The position numbers and the translations under genes are program-made. The notes beneath the pieces were generated by a model. The model was given only the letters and a program-made list of their open reading frames with translations, was not told the DNA's origin and made no database searches. From Amylostereum areolatum (taxonomy: Eukaryota > Basidiomycota > Agaricomycetes > Russulales > Stereaceae): 64,000 bases of DNA. Where the stretch lies: the NCBI GenBank assembly GCA_012932865.1, contig SAXG01000052.1, positions 272,257-336,256 of the forward strand. Direction: 5' to 3'. This document shows positions 1 through 11,202 of the stretch, in pieces (position 1 is the first letter of the stretch; each line of letters begins with the position of its first letter).

Positions 1-876
1 CACCTTCAGAAAAAACACCCTCTACTTCAAGGTTTCAAGGCTGGTCAGCTCACGTTCTGGGGTGACAAATTCCGCCGTGTCTTCAATACAAAGCCTTGCC
101 CATCCTACGTTAAGCACCCTGCGGATTGTTTTGTTCGCACTTTCCAGGACGTTGACCCCGGCTACTTTAAACCCTCCGACGACGTGTTCTTGTGTTCCTT
201 GCTACCCCCAATCCACCTCCTTTGGGGCCTGTCTCCTTCAAAGCAGATCTTGTTTTATCTCCGCCTTGTCCAGCTCTGGCCCCATCTCCTCCGTTGTCTT
301 TCCCTTCTTGTCACGGATCGCCTCAATCCTTTCCCTTTTCGTTGCATCGTGTTCAGTCACATGATTACATTTCCCATCATATGACGTCGTCAGCCTGACT
401 CCTCTTATCTTTCCATCTATGACATCATCACTCCGGACCACGTCCTCCCCCTTCCTTTTCCTTATTGTTCTCTCTCACTCGCACCATTCTCGCATCATTG
501 ATCCTGTACATATATAAGGCTCTCCTATGCGTCCCTTTTCCTTAGATCGTCCTCTTCGTTCCCCATGTACTGCTTTGGCCCTACGCCTGGACTTGGACCC
601 TCTCCTGCCAATCCATCCTCTTTTCTCTCTCCCTCTTTGGGTGACTTGGGTGATCTGCCAGTTGCTGGACCAATCCCTAACACTTCTTGAATCAGATCCC
701 GATGTCACACTGCTATCAACACAAGAATGGTGTGGCCTGCTGAGCAACTTCTACTGGAAGGATCAATGCTGGCCTCATGCAGGCAAGGCCTTTAATCCCG
801 CCGTTGACCCCACCTTCGACCCTGACAAATTCTACAAGTATGGTGGAGCTAAAGTATTTGGCTCGGAGGTTAGCGC
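1..876 (+). pseudogene. Unidentified coding frame, split by a solo LTR and truncated by element D
   Basis: One frame is open from base 1 to 308 and, after removing the solo LTR and one target-site copy, continues in phase from 688 to 876, where element D is inserted. Beyond D (18139) it would end after about three codons at a TAG. The protein is rich in aromatic, Cys and Pro residues (for example FWGDKFRRVF, GLLSNFYWKDQCWPH, DPDKFYKYGGAKVFG). The start lies left of the window. I do not recognise the family; it may be host or an older element. Continuity across the solo LTR is the main reason to think it was coding. Confidence 0.4.
309..682 (+). repeat. Solo LTR, relative of the A/B/C family
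   Basis: Starts TGTCACGGATCG, like the LTRs of elements A, B and C, and ends CCCTAACA. It is bordered by the direct repeat CTTCT (304-308 and 683-687), the 5-bp target-site duplication expected of a Ty3/gypsy insertion. It has the same order of blocks as the younger LTRs (CATATATAAGG TATA region near 508) but is only 374 bp and strongly diverged, so it is old. With no internal region present, LTR-LTR recombination is the likely origin. Confidence 0.75.
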
Positions 877-1386
877 TGTTAAGGACGGTCCTTATCACGT
901 GACAAGCGGCTCAGGCTACAGTACTCTTGCGTATGAGAAGTGGGATCAGGTGATCCAGACGTCTCGGTTATACAAAGGCTGAGGTTGGTAAGCGAAGCAG
1001 TAAGTCTTCACGGAAGACTTAGGCGAGCTTTCGACTTAGTTTGCGTTAGATTCTCTTTAGTATTCTTTAAGAGGAGATTCTAGTTAGAACAGTCCTGTAT
1101 TTACAAAGAGAACGAGCTGGGGAATGGCTCGTTTGTTGGGCCTCCTTTTATAAGAGAGGAGGTCGAGTAAATATATGTACATTTGGTAACGGTCGCATCA
1201 GGTATCTACGGGGACGCGACTGGGGCACAGTCGTGGCTGCGTTGTTGAGACAACTACGAGCTGGGGCACAGTCGTGGCTACGTCGTCGGGACGATTACGA
1301 GCTGTGGCACAGTTGTAATCTGTTGTTTAGCGACGTCCTTCCTAATAAGGCAACAGGAAATGGAATACCTTGATCGAGTTGTAACA
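877..1386 (-). repeat. 3' LTR of element D
   Basis: 510 bp, the pair of 17624-18133. On the minus strand it contains TATAAAAGG followed 34 nt later by AGCTCGTTCT, the predicted mRNA start and reverse-transcription primer. It also holds about 2.5 copies of a 41-bp tandem unit (core GGGGCACAGTCGTGGCT) around 1219-1320. The left target-site copy AGCGC is at 872-876. Confidence 0.92.
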
Positions 1387-1616
1387 CTAGCCCACTCTCT
1401 AGAATCGACGTCCCGTTGATTCATGAATCGGATTGCTTCCATGGGGATTTCTTGAACGGGTTCTTGATCGCTTGCTCGACACCACCGTTGGAGGAAGATA
1501 GATGACGCGAGGAGGGTAAGGACTGTAAGTCCTACGATCACGCTTAGGACGATAATGAGCGATCGAGGGGTGGTTGTAGTGAACATCATAAGATCGGGTG
1601 ATTGGGTGGGCTGCAT
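1278..1616 (-). CDS. Element D ORF5: small predicted membrane protein
   Basis: 112 codons beginning MQPTQSPDLMMF. Residues about 18-42 form one strongly hydrophobic segment (SLIIVLSVIVGLTVLTLLAS), followed by a short Cys/Arg tail. The last 36 or so codons lie inside the 3' LTR, where the stop is. It sits where retroviruses carry env, but it is far too short for an envelope protein and shows no signal peptide, glycosylation pattern or fusion peptide that I can see; a single-pass membrane protein is all the sequence supports. It follows ORF4 by about 80 nt. Confidence 0.45.
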   Translation of the reverse strand: MQPTQSPDLMMFTTTTPRSLIIVLSVIVGLTVLTLLASSIFLQRWCRASDQEPVQEIPMEAIRFMNQRDVDSREWASVTTRSRYSISCCLIRKDVAKQQITTVPQLVIVPTT

Positions 1617-1696
1617 TGTGCTTCTACTTTCTTTTGCTTTGATGTTCGCTCCTTTATCCTTATCCGAAATCAGGCGATAGAATTTGTTATACTATT

Positions 1697-2224
1697 CTAC
1701 CGCTTCAGCAACGCCTCCACTACTTTTAGATCCTTCCCGTCTATCGTGGGAGACCCTAGCCGATGCCCTATCCTAGCCGTTGTCGCGTGGTCCGGGCTTT
1801 TGAACCAGGGCCCGTGTTTCTGGAAGAGCCCTTTGATGCCGCATCTTCGCTTCGACTCCTGCATTGCTTCTTTGTCGAGGCTTCTCGGCCTCTTCATGGC
1901 GTGAGCAACGTCCGGATGGTTTAGGAGTTCCGTAACTCTCTTGAGATGACGAAGGAGTTCTTCGTCTTGTGGGTCGGGCGTGGGAGTGCGCGAAGGGACG
2001 GGCGAGGGAGGAGGGGTGGCAGGGGGAGTGCAGTCGATGGTGGAGAGGTTGCGTGAGGAGGAGGCGAGGGTAGAAGACATATTGGTTGGTTCGGGTGGTG
2101 CGAGTTGGTTTGTTAGACGATGTCTGAGGATGTTTCTGTCTTTGTGGCTTTCCCTTTTATCCTTACAATGTGGAGGGGCAGTGATGTAATCATTGCCGTC
2201 AATCGTAAGCGGGAATTCATACAT
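1697..2224 (-). CDS. Element D ORF4: basic/proline-rich protein of unknown function
   Basis: 175 codons from the first Met at 2224; a better start may be the second Met at 2080 (MSSTLASSSRNLS), which follows a TATA-like GGATAAAAGGG about 70 nt upstream and would give about 127 residues. The N-terminal part is Ser/Pro/Thr-rich, then comes a predicted helix (DEELLRHLKRVTELLNH), then a basic patch (MKRPRSLDKEAMQESKRR) that could be a nuclear localisation signal. No domain recognised. It lies between ORF3 and ORF5 with no frame overlap, so it needs its own message, splicing or reinitiation. Confidence 0.45.
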   Translation of the reverse strand: MYEFPLTIDGNDYITAPPHCKDKRESHKDRNILRHRLTNQLAPPEPTNMSSTLASSSRNLSTIDCTPPATPPPSPVPSRTPTPDPQDEELLRHLKRVTELLNHPDVAHAMKRPRSLDKEAMQESKRRCGIKGLFQKHGPWFKSPDHATTARIGHRLGSPTIDGKDLKVVEALLKR

Positions 2225-4127
2225 AATTAGACACTAGTCGTAAGTAAGCGATGCGTCCAGCGCATTTTAGGGAGAATACCAAGCACTTCACCTTCCTCAT
2301 AGCGATAGGAACCTATACAGTAGAGAAGTCCGAGGAAAATATGCGTGCGAATGAGGGCGCAGTCCGTGATCAGTCCGAGAAGTATCGTAGCGATGAACGT
2401 TGAGACGTGATGATGATGATAATGAGAAAAAGTCCGAGTGCGTATGATGGATAAGAGTTCGTCCGTGCGCTTACCAAGGTTCCGGCCAGTGATCCTTCGA
2501 TTCTTCCGCTTCCTGCAGGTCCCAATCTTCTTCTTTCCAGAAGAGATCGTCGACGCGCCAAGAGTGGTTGAAGCGCGAAGGAGGTTCCTGCTGAGTGCGG
2601 AGTACCGCGTCCTCCCAGTATAACCACTGTTCAGCGGCGTGTTGGGCGGCTTCGTGCGTCAGGTTCTCACGTCGCGTGAGGAATCCCAGAAGCTGCCTGT
2701 GGGCGCGGGCGGTAGCGTCGGTACGTTGGAGGTGGGGGTGGGACATCAGTGTTCCTGGACCGTAACTGATATCCGGTTGGCTTGGGCGTGGGCGATGAAG
2801 AAGAGTCCGTGATCGGAGAGGGTAGCAGGACCGTGATTGGGGGGAGTGAGGGGGACCGTTCTTGCGACGGGGACAATCTTGGCGGAGATGGCCTCGCTCG
2901 CCGCATTTCCAGCAGCGTTTCCGCGGCTTCACGGGAATCGCGTCCCACTTCTCTTGCGTCCACGTGGTCAGCTGGTTGCTCCATTGATCCGAGGGATTCT
3001 TGGCTACTTCTTCCGCCTTGTTGTCCGTCGAACTGTCCGGTTCGTCCGTCGAACTGTCCGACTTGTCCGTTGATTCGTGCTCTTGTCTCCAGCGCGCGCG
3101 GTTCTCCATCATTTGATCGACTATCTCCTGGAGCTTGTTGAAGTTCTCCATCACCCGATGCATCGGGGAGGCTGGCATTTCTGGTTCGCTTGAGCAGTCT
3201 TCCGTCGGGGTCGACAGAATCATGTTTACGTCGCTGTGGGGTGATTCGGGGATCTTGGGTGATGGGATTTCTAACGTAGTCGGGGTGCAGACGTAGGAAC
3301 GAGGGATAAGCAGGGGGGCCCCCATGCCACGGAATGGGAGTGTCGTCAGTAGATACCGGGAATGGAGTTGGCGGTCTAGGCACTGCTGGCAGCGGAAAAG
3401 ATGTCCTAGGTACCTGCTGCGGACTTCCGGCCGGTTGTCTGGGCTCTGGGGAAACCAGGGGCTGTCCGTCGGTGTGCTTTCCGGGTACACTGTTTCTAGC
3501 GACGGGAGGCTGGATGGGGTTAGTCTGGGTGAGTCCGGGGATGGGTAGGGACCATGGGGGTGTGGGAGCGGTGACGGGTCGTGGAGGGGCGTTAGGAAGG
3601 GACGGGGTTCTGGCGAGGGTGGACGTGATGGGATTGGGTTGAATAGTATAGCCTGGGGAGATGTGATATCCATGGAAGATGAGGTCGATGTCGGGGCCGT
3701 CGCGTGGCGACATATGGGGAACTCCGGTAGTTTCCATTCGCCTTCGGAGGATTTCTCCTTCGTAGGCGGCACGGAAGGTGTGTCTTTCCCAATTGAGCCA
3801 GTTGACCCTGTGTCCGACTTCAGTGAGGAATTTTTGGAGTCCTGCGACGTTGAGTATAGCCGCTGCGCTAGCTTCCGGAATCGTCGAAGAAGTTTGACCT
3901 CCCGTTCCTCCATCTCGGTCGAGAGCGTTAGGTACCTCGAGTCCAGCTGGAGGAGTTCTTCGTTGAGCATTTTGATGTGGTTCTCTAAGATGTTCTGGAC
4001 GTCGGTCGATTCTCTCCTGAGGTCGTCGATCCGTTCCCTGGCCTGTTCGAGTGCTACTCTGGCTATCATGTGGGCTATCTGGCTTCCTATTATCGGGGAA
4101 TTGGGTGTTTGGGCTTCCGTTGCTCCG

Positions 4128-4547
4128 TGTCAGAAATGCAGTTTATGAGACCGATGAACCACCTAAGTCGCGACGATGGGAGGAGCGAGAAGAAAATAGA
4201 TTCGAGAGTGCTGGGGTCTAGGGTAGTGCAACGTGCGCTACAGTACCGTATGACGAGATGGACAGTCTGAGGAAAAGGGAAAAGGGATACTGTCCTTATA
4301 TACAAGTGGGAACGATGGTGCGATGCAATGCGATAGTGGTGCGAGCGGGGGGAACAATAAGAAAGGAGTCATGGGGAGGAGGACGGAAGTCCGGAGCAAT
4401 GATGTCATAGATAAGGATACGGAACACCGTTCGGAAGTCCGGGCAATGACGTCGTTGGAGCATGTGATGCAAAGGAAAGTCATGTGCCGTGATGCGTCGC
4501 GTGTACAAGGTCTGCAAACGAAGAAAGAAATGGAGCGATCCGTGACA
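4128..4547 (-). repeat. 3' LTR of element A
   Basis: 420 bp; preceded on the element strand by the polypurine tract AAAGGGGGGG then TAA (plus-strand complement at 4548-4560). Differs from the 5' LTR at six positions, all transitions at CpG. Confidence 0.93.
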
Positions 4548-7500
4548 TTACCCCCCCTTTAAGACGCGCTTTCGCCTGGAGCGCGATGTCATCTGCAAGG
4601 GTGGATGCGAGAAAATTGTCAAAGGAGATGCCGAGGGAACGCACAGGGCGGGGCGCATTTGGATGGCGCTTGTGGAAAGCGTCAATCATGTCGGTAACCT
4701 TTGAGAGCGACGAATGCGGGAGCCAGGTGTTTTCGGAGTCGGGATAGCCGGCCCACTTGACGAGGTACTGAATACCTTTCTTGTTACGAGTTGGTTTAGA
4801 GTCGACAATGTCTTCAACGTCGTATTCTTCTTCATCGTCAATGAGGTCTGGTGGCGGCTGTTCATAATTTGGCCCGTGAGCGGCTGTCTCCTTGTACGCG
4901 GTGAGCAGCGAGGCATGGAAGACTGGATGGATTCGCCACGTCTTCGGCAGCTTCAAGCGGTAGTTGACTGGGCTGATGACGTCAATGACTTCGAAGGGTC
5001 CAAATCGTTTGGCAGCAAGCTTAGCTTTCGGTCTCGTCGTCTTCAGGTTTTTGCCTTCTAGCCATACTTTGTCTCCGACGGCAAACTGCGTTGATTCGCT
5101 GACCGTGTCGCCATTGTAGTGCTTCATCAAGTCTGATGCGAGGGCAAGGCTGGCCTTGATCTCCTGTCGGACTTCTTCAAGTTGACGGAGGCGTTCTTCA
5201 ACTGCGGGGACCTTTGAGGACGGGTTTACGGATGGGTACATTTTCGGGAGGAAGCCGTAGAGGACTTCAAAGGGAGCCTTTCCAGTAGCTGCATGGGTGC
5301 GGGAGTTGTGAGAAAACTCGAAGAAGGGCAACCACTTCACCCAGTCATCTTGACGGTAGTTGCAGAATACTCGCAGGAACTGCTCAAGGTTCTGGTTCTC
5401 GCAATCGGTATGGCCGTCTGTCTGTGGGTGATACGCTGTGCTGAGGGCAGACTTGATCCCGAGCTTCTCATTGAGTGTACGCATTACCTGCCCAGCAAAT
5501 TGGGGTCCACGAGATGATCTTGTCCGCTAAGCCGTAGTGTCGGTATACCTTATCGAAGAGAATGTTGGCCGTGCCATCGCTGGTGATCTTCGTTGTACAT
5601 GGGGTGGTAACCACCATCTTGGTGAGGCGATCGACCACGACGTTGATGGCATTATAGCCTTCGCAGTCGGGGAGCTCGACAATGAAGTCGGTAGAGATGA
5701 CACCAAATGGTCGATCGGGTACTTCGTTCGGGATCATGTCAACGTGGGGTCGGCTGCTCTGTGTCTTCGTCGACTGGCAGGTTGCGCATCCTGCTACAAA
5801 GTCGCGGACAAAGACAGACATGCCAGGCCACCAATATTCACGACTCACAAGTTCGTAAGTCTTGAAGCGACCGGGGTGTCCAGCCAGGGGCGATTCATGG
5901 TACATTTTGACAATGTCGTGTCGCAGCTCGTCATCTGCAGGGACATATACCTTTCCTCTAAACAGGACCAGGCCTTCTTCGTAGTTCCACTCTTGAAGGT
6001 TCTTGACGAGTGTACGTGGTCCGTTTCGTAAGATGGCGTCCAGGGCTTGAACGACCTCGATGTCCTTGCGGATACGTCGTCGGAGTTCGACATCACCGAG
6101 GGAGGTTACTGCTCCTGGCCTTGTTGCGCGTACTTGGAAGTACTTGGGGTCAAGCAAGACGCGCTCCTTGTTGTTGTTTTCAACACCATCCTTGTGATCG
6201 GGTCGTCGAGACATTGGATCCGGGCGGTGGGAAATTCCTGGTTTATGAACGAGCGAGAAGTCAAATCGAGTGAGGAATAGAGCCCAACGTGCCTGTCGGC
6301 GGCTCAGCTTCTGGGCCGTCTTGAAGTGCTCCAGGTTCTTGTGATCTGTCCAGATTTCGACGGTGTCGGGGGCGCCTTCGAGGTAGTGGCGCCAGGCTTC
6401 AAGCGCACGGATGATCGCAAGTAGCTCCTTGTCGTAGATGTCGTAGTTCCGTTCCGGTTCTGATAGGGCCTTGGACAGATACGCCACTGGATGCCAGTGA
6501 CCGTCGTCGCCTTTCTGCGAGAGTATACCTCCAGTAGCAAAGTCCGAGGCGTCGACTTCAACGAGGTAAGGCTTCTTTGGGTCAGGCATGACCAAGACGG
6601 GGGAGGAAGTAAACACAGCTTTCAGTGCGTCAAATGCAGTTTGGCAGTCCGTCGACCAGTCCCATGTGCAGTCCTTCTTTGTCAGGTCAAATAGGGGTCG
6701 TGCAACCTTGGAGAAGTCCTTGATGAAATGTCGGTAGAAGTTGCCAAAGCCAAGGAAGGATTGCACATCTTTGACCGTTCATGGTGTCGGCCAGTCCTGA
6801 ATACCTGCTACCTTGACGGGGTCCATAGCGATCTTGTCGTGCGAGATGATGAGTCCGAGGTATTCAACAGAGTCTTGCTCAAAGACGCATTTCTCCGGTT
6901 TGAGGAAGAGGTCGTTGTCTTGCAAATGCTGCAGAACCTGCCGCACTATGGCACGGTGTTCGTCCATGGTGCGAGTGAACACCAAGATGTCGTCCATGTA
7001 GATGATGACCTTGCCCGAGTCAATGAGATCCTTGAACAGTTCATTCATCATTGCCTGAAACGTCGCAGGGGAGTTCATAAGCCCGAAAAACATCACCGTA
7101 GGTTCAAAGAGACCGCGATTCGTCTTGAACGCAGCCTTCCACTCGTCGCCTTCCTTGATGCAGACGTTGTTGTAGCCCCAGCGAACATCCATCTTTGAGA
7201 AGATCTTTGCACCTTTGAGACGGTCGACAATTTCAGAGATCAGTGGCAAGGGGTATTCATTCTTGACAGTGCCCTTGTTTAATTCTCGATAGTCCTGTAC
7301 AGGACGCAGCTTTCCATCCTTTTTCTTCACAAAGAAGAACGGACTCGCCTGAGGTGACTTCGATGGGCGGATATAGCCCTTCTTCAGGTGGTCGTCGAGG
7401 AAGGTGTCGAGTTCAATCTGCTCAGAAGGTGAGAGGGGGTAGATTTGCACGGTTTGGGTTCAAAGCCGTCTTTCATGTCGATAGCATGGTCCCATGGTCG

Positions 7501-8556
7501 TCGCTCAGGAAGTCGCTCAGAGGTTTTCTTGTCAAATACAGACGCGAAGTCGCGGTACGGAGGGGGGACTAAGTCTTCGAAGGTTTGCGGGCGTGCGTTC
7601 TCTCTGGAATGCTCTGCAATCTCCTGCGCTTTTGTAAAGCCCGCGCGGATGGGTACTGCATCTGGATTAGGACCATCGGTTTCAGGGAGGATTCCAGCGC
7701 GGCATAGTCCATTGATCTCCCAGTCTCGGAATACCATGGGCCGCTCGTCGTCGTCTTCAGTGAAGAGTCGTGCGGGTAGAGGGGAGCGATGGACCGTGCG
7801 GACGCGAACACCTTTGATTCTGCATGCAGGAATAACATAAGTGGGGACTGGGGTCCAGGACACATATGTCGGCTCTGGGAAGGGGTCGTCCAGAACGAGA
7901 GGTGTCCTCGGGGTTTTACCTGCTTCAATCTTACGCTGTGATTGGACCGATGATGGTTTCCGTGGCTTGGTTGCGAGGTTTGTCACAGGAGGTTTGGACA
8001 GAGTGCATGAGGGGGGGCAGCGGAGCATGTCAACATGGTCTCGTTGCCAGTCTATGGTGGGATTGTGCTCATCGAGCCAGTCTGTTCCAAGGATCATGTC
8101 ATGATCGCCGATGTCGGTGATGAAGAACTCAGCTTCTTCCTCATGGTACGCCTTTGAATCTTGCGAGTATATCCGGATCCGCTGGGTCGTTGTGTCGCGT
8201 ACCCAGCCTATGATGTTCTCGGTGCCGTCCACATTATGCACGGGGAACGGGTTTTCTAGTTTTCTTGTGGTAAGCTTCTTGCGTTCAACGAAGCTTCGGT
8301 TCAGGATAATTCCTTCTGCGCCGCTATCAAGCAGCGCGTCTGCGTCGATTTCTCTTTTGGTAACTCGTCCAATCAGCTTGACCTTGAGCGTGATCGATGG
8401 TGTTTGCCTGTTCTTGGTGACGGTAGACAGATACAAACACGGGGGATATGATTGCTCACAGGTATGCATGGATGATAATACAGCGAAACGATTCGACGAT
8501 GATACCAAAAGTCCTTTGCCTCCACCAGACGACGCGACTGGGGGGTGTTTCAAAAA
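4480..8556 (-). pseudogene. Element A pol (protease, RT, RNase H, integrase, chromodomain), broken
   Basis: Four open pieces (8553-7384, 7450-6779, 6766-5468, 5484-4480) align end to end with the single 1364-codon pol of element B. The aspartic protease signature (LLDSGAEG), RT active site (YMDDIL), integrase zinc region, most of the catalytic core and the chromodomain (QYLVKWAGYPDSENTWLP) are all present. Breaks: one-nt deletion near 7447, nonsense TGA at 6781-6779, and loss of five nt near 5504, which removes the Asp-Arg of the second catalytic motif (SDRGPQF in B). Element C shares this five-nt loss. The start is the -1 frame at the gag stop. Confidence 0.9.
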
Positions 8557-10165
8557 TCCTGCGATTCCAGGATGTCCTTCAACAGTGCTACTGCCTGCTC
8601 CTTGCCTTCCGCGTCCAGATCCTTCAGCTGGCGAGTGATCGCCGCAATGGTTTTGGATGGGTCGGGAGCTGCTTTTGCAGTGGACGGAGCCGTGTTCGTC
8701 GGCAGGGGGGGGCCTTGGACCCAGTCTCTACTGCGCCCACCCGTCGCGCGCTCGAGTCGCGGTTGGGGCAGTCGCGAGAGACGTGACCGGCTTGTCGACA
8801 CATGAAGCACTTGCCTTTGCGCATCATCTTTGCGTGCTCGTCGTCCGTCAGCTTTGCAGGGCGGGTCGAGGTGTTGGTGAAGGCGCCGACTCGGTGCGAC
8901 GAGGAGTCGTTGGTCGAACCGTTCGAGGTGAGCGCGACAGCCCCCTTGGACTGACTGCTCTTCCTCTCCGGGTTTTCTTCGAGCCACTGGTGGTTGATGC
9001 GGCGGGCGCACTCCTTCCACTCCGCGAGCTTGGTGGGGAACGGGTACGACCGGGCCACCTGCTTGCCGAGGTCACGCTGAAGTCCCTTCTTGAAAAAGTG
9101 GATTAGCGCCTCGTCGTCGTACGCTGACATGGTTGCCAGCATCTCAAACTCGGTGATAAAGTCAGTGACGTCCCGGGTGGTCATTGCGAGCTCGTTGATC
9201 TTACGCTGAGCCTCTATCTTCGGATCGACGGGCACGAAGTCTTTGCCAAACCTCTCGAAGAGCTCTTTGTAGGAGCTATAGTGGAGTGTTGGGGGCGTGG
9301 GGTCGAGGGTTTCGGCGTCTTCCTTCTCGTCTTCGTCGGCAAAGAGTTCCATGCGGCGATGCGTGGCCCAGGCTTTCGCCGTGTCGTCCTCCATCAGGCT
9401 GAGGAGGAGCATCATCTTGGCGTCGTCTGTGGCATAAACATCCTTGTTAACGCGTAGGAACATACGGAGCTCGAGGGAGAACTGGAGAGTGTCGCGTCTA
9501 TCGCCTTTGAATGGCTTTGGCTTGGGGCCGATCTCCCGCTTGGAGACGGCGGGTTTGGATTCGGCGTCGGACATCTTGTCGAAGGGGAGGGGGACGGTGA
9601 GGGATTGGGCGAGTTCTTGATCAAGGCGGCGTAGGGTTTCTCGTCGGCGTTCTTCTGCTTCTTCAACTTCGTCCTCAACTTGTTTTGCGACAAGGAAGTC
9701 GGCGGGGGTGAGGAATTGCTGGTTATGATGCCACGACCAGTGATCTTGGACGGGACTGAACGAAGTGGGCTGCCACTCAACTACTGATCGTCCTGGGGTT
9801 CCGTTCTTGTTCCGTCTATAGGCGTACCACTTCCCAGTTGTGTCGTTGTGGTTGATCCCTTCTGGGACTTCGATTACAGTGCGTCGATGGGGTGGGGGCG
9901 AGTTGGTCGGAGGGGGGTTCAGGAAGCGCTGTAGAATGTCTGCAGCGGTGGCAAAATCCGATTCTTCGACGTAGGGTTGTTCGTCGCGGTCGTCGAAGTA
10001 CCAGTCTCGACGTTGCCGGTTTGGTTTGTCGTGCAGCCAACGTACGGATTCCTTAGTCTGCTGCGAGGTGAGGATATAGTATTCTTCGGGACAGTAGTCT
10101 CGAAAAACGCCTGGGGGGAGGTTCGGAGTGGGGGGACGAGGGGCTGTGGAGGACGTGATGATGGT
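8550..10165 (-). pseudogene. Element A gag, frameshifted
   Basis: The AUG-initiated Gag begins at 9574 (MSDAESKPAVSKRE..). The same frame is open upstream to the ORF0 stop at 10166-10168. It contains the capsid-like helical region and one CCHC knuckle (CFMCRQAGHVSRDCP). A one-nt deletion in a C8 run near 8706 (9 nt CCCCTCCCC in B) shifts the last 50 or so residues. A T5 run (plus-strand A5 8552-8556) directly precedes the stop. Confidence 0.85.
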
Positions 10166-10782
10166 CTAGAAGAAGTCCGCCGCGATGGGGTGATGGCCGA
10201 GGAGTTTCTTGGTGAGGTAGCCGGCTTTTACTGCCTGGCGGATCTTATATTCGTGGTGGCGGTGACGAAGGGTCTTACCCTTGATGGTGGGACGGAGGAC
10301 TGGTGGCGGGGTGGATTCGGGGGTCCGGCGGTTAAACTGGGAGACGGAGGTGAAACTGGTTTGGAGGATCGGGTTGGGGGCGTCCTGGATGAGGTATGTG
10401 TGGTAGGTGGGGGTGTGGAGGGTGAATTCAAGGTGTTTGAGATCTACGTTGATGCACGTAGTGATCCGGACGTATAGGGCGAGGACGACAGTACCGTGAT
10501 CCTTGTGCCACCTCCACTCGAAGATGCAGAAGTTGAGGCCATGCGCGGTCCAGGGATCTTTCTTGCAGAGGTTCTGTACGGGGACGAGGCAGTTGACGGT
10601 GACGGCGTCGGACCAAGGGTAGGGGAGTGGTGCGTCGTCGCGGGGAGTGATCGACTTTCCGTTGAACGGGAGGAAAACCGGTGCGTTCGGGAGGTCCGTG
10701 GTGGGAGTTTTTAACGTCGTAGAGACGGCAGAGGTAGATGGAGAGAGGGGTGCGAGGTAGGCGTAGGGGTAGACTGTCCAGG
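10166..10782 (-). CDS. Element A ORF0: AUG-less open frame upstream of gag
   Basis: Nearly identical to ORF0 of element B and in the same frame as gag, from which one TAG separates it. A point change has given this copy an internal ATG, and the frame also extends into the LTR up to an ATG overlapping the TATA box (10960), which lies upstream of the expected mRNA start and so is unlikely to be used. See ORF0 of element B for the argument that this is coding. Confidence 0.5.
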
Positions 10783-11202
10783 TGTCAGAAACGCAGTTTA
10801 TGAGACCGATGAACCGCCTAAGTCGCGACGATGGGAGGAGCGAGAAGAAAATAGATTCGAGAGTGCCGGGGTCTAGGGTAGTGCAACGTGCGCTACAGTA
10901 CCGTATGACGAGATGGACAGTCTGAGGAAAAGGGAAAAGGGATACTGTCCTTATATACAAGTGGGAACGATGGTGCGATGCAATGCGATAGTGGTGCGAG
11001 CGGGGGGAACAATAAGAAAGGAGTCATGGGGAGGAGGACGGAAGTCCGGAGCAATGATGTCATAGATAAGGATACGGAACACCGTTTGGAAGTCCGGGCA
11101 ATGACGTCGTTGGAGCATGTGATGCGAAGGAAAGTCATGTGCCGTGATGTGTCGCGTGTACAAGGTCTGCAAACGAAGAAAGAAATGGAGCGATCCGTGA
11201 CA
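10783..11202 (-). repeat. 5' LTR of element A
   Basis: 420 bp, ends TGTCACGG..TCTGACA on the element strand. Contains TATATAAGG and, 33 nt on, CAGACTGTCCA, which differs by one base from the TAGACTGTCCA of B and C. Right target-site copy CTCCG 11203-11207. Confidence 0.93.

Larger units (their letters stand above)
4128..11202 (-). mobile_element. Element A: 7.1-kb chromovirus nested in D
   Basis: LTRs 4128-4547 (3') and 10783-11202 (5'), each 420 bp, differ at 6 sites. Target-site duplication CTCCG at 4123-4127 and 11203-11207. The gag and pol sequence is close to elements B and C. Lesions: a 1-nt deletion in a C run near 8706 (gag), a 1-nt deletion near 7447 (RT N-terminus), TGA at 6781-6779 where B has CGG, and a 5-nt deletion near 5504 in the integrase core. 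Non-autonomous. Confidence 0.93.

Noticed and set aside
1278..1616. Envelope glycoprotein in element D
   Set aside because: ORF5 has a membrane span in the env position but only 112 residues, no signal peptide or cleavage site; calling it Env is not supported.
2370..2627. 85-codon minus-strand ORF with a hydrophobic Ile run
   Set aside because: Overlaps the ORF3 C-terminus in another frame; the hydrophobic run comes from ATG/ATT repeats and no start logic supports it.
10166..10960. 264-codon minus-strand ORF starting with an ATG inside the A LTR
   Set aside because: The ATG overlaps the TATA box and lies upstream of the expected transcript start; B and C have TAG at the equivalent place. 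The real content is ORF0 without that start.
10893..11202. C-terminal half of the 11444-10893 minus-strand ORF
   Set aside because: It runs through the TSD into the A LTR; only the first 52 codons belong to ORF3 of D, which splices at 11288.
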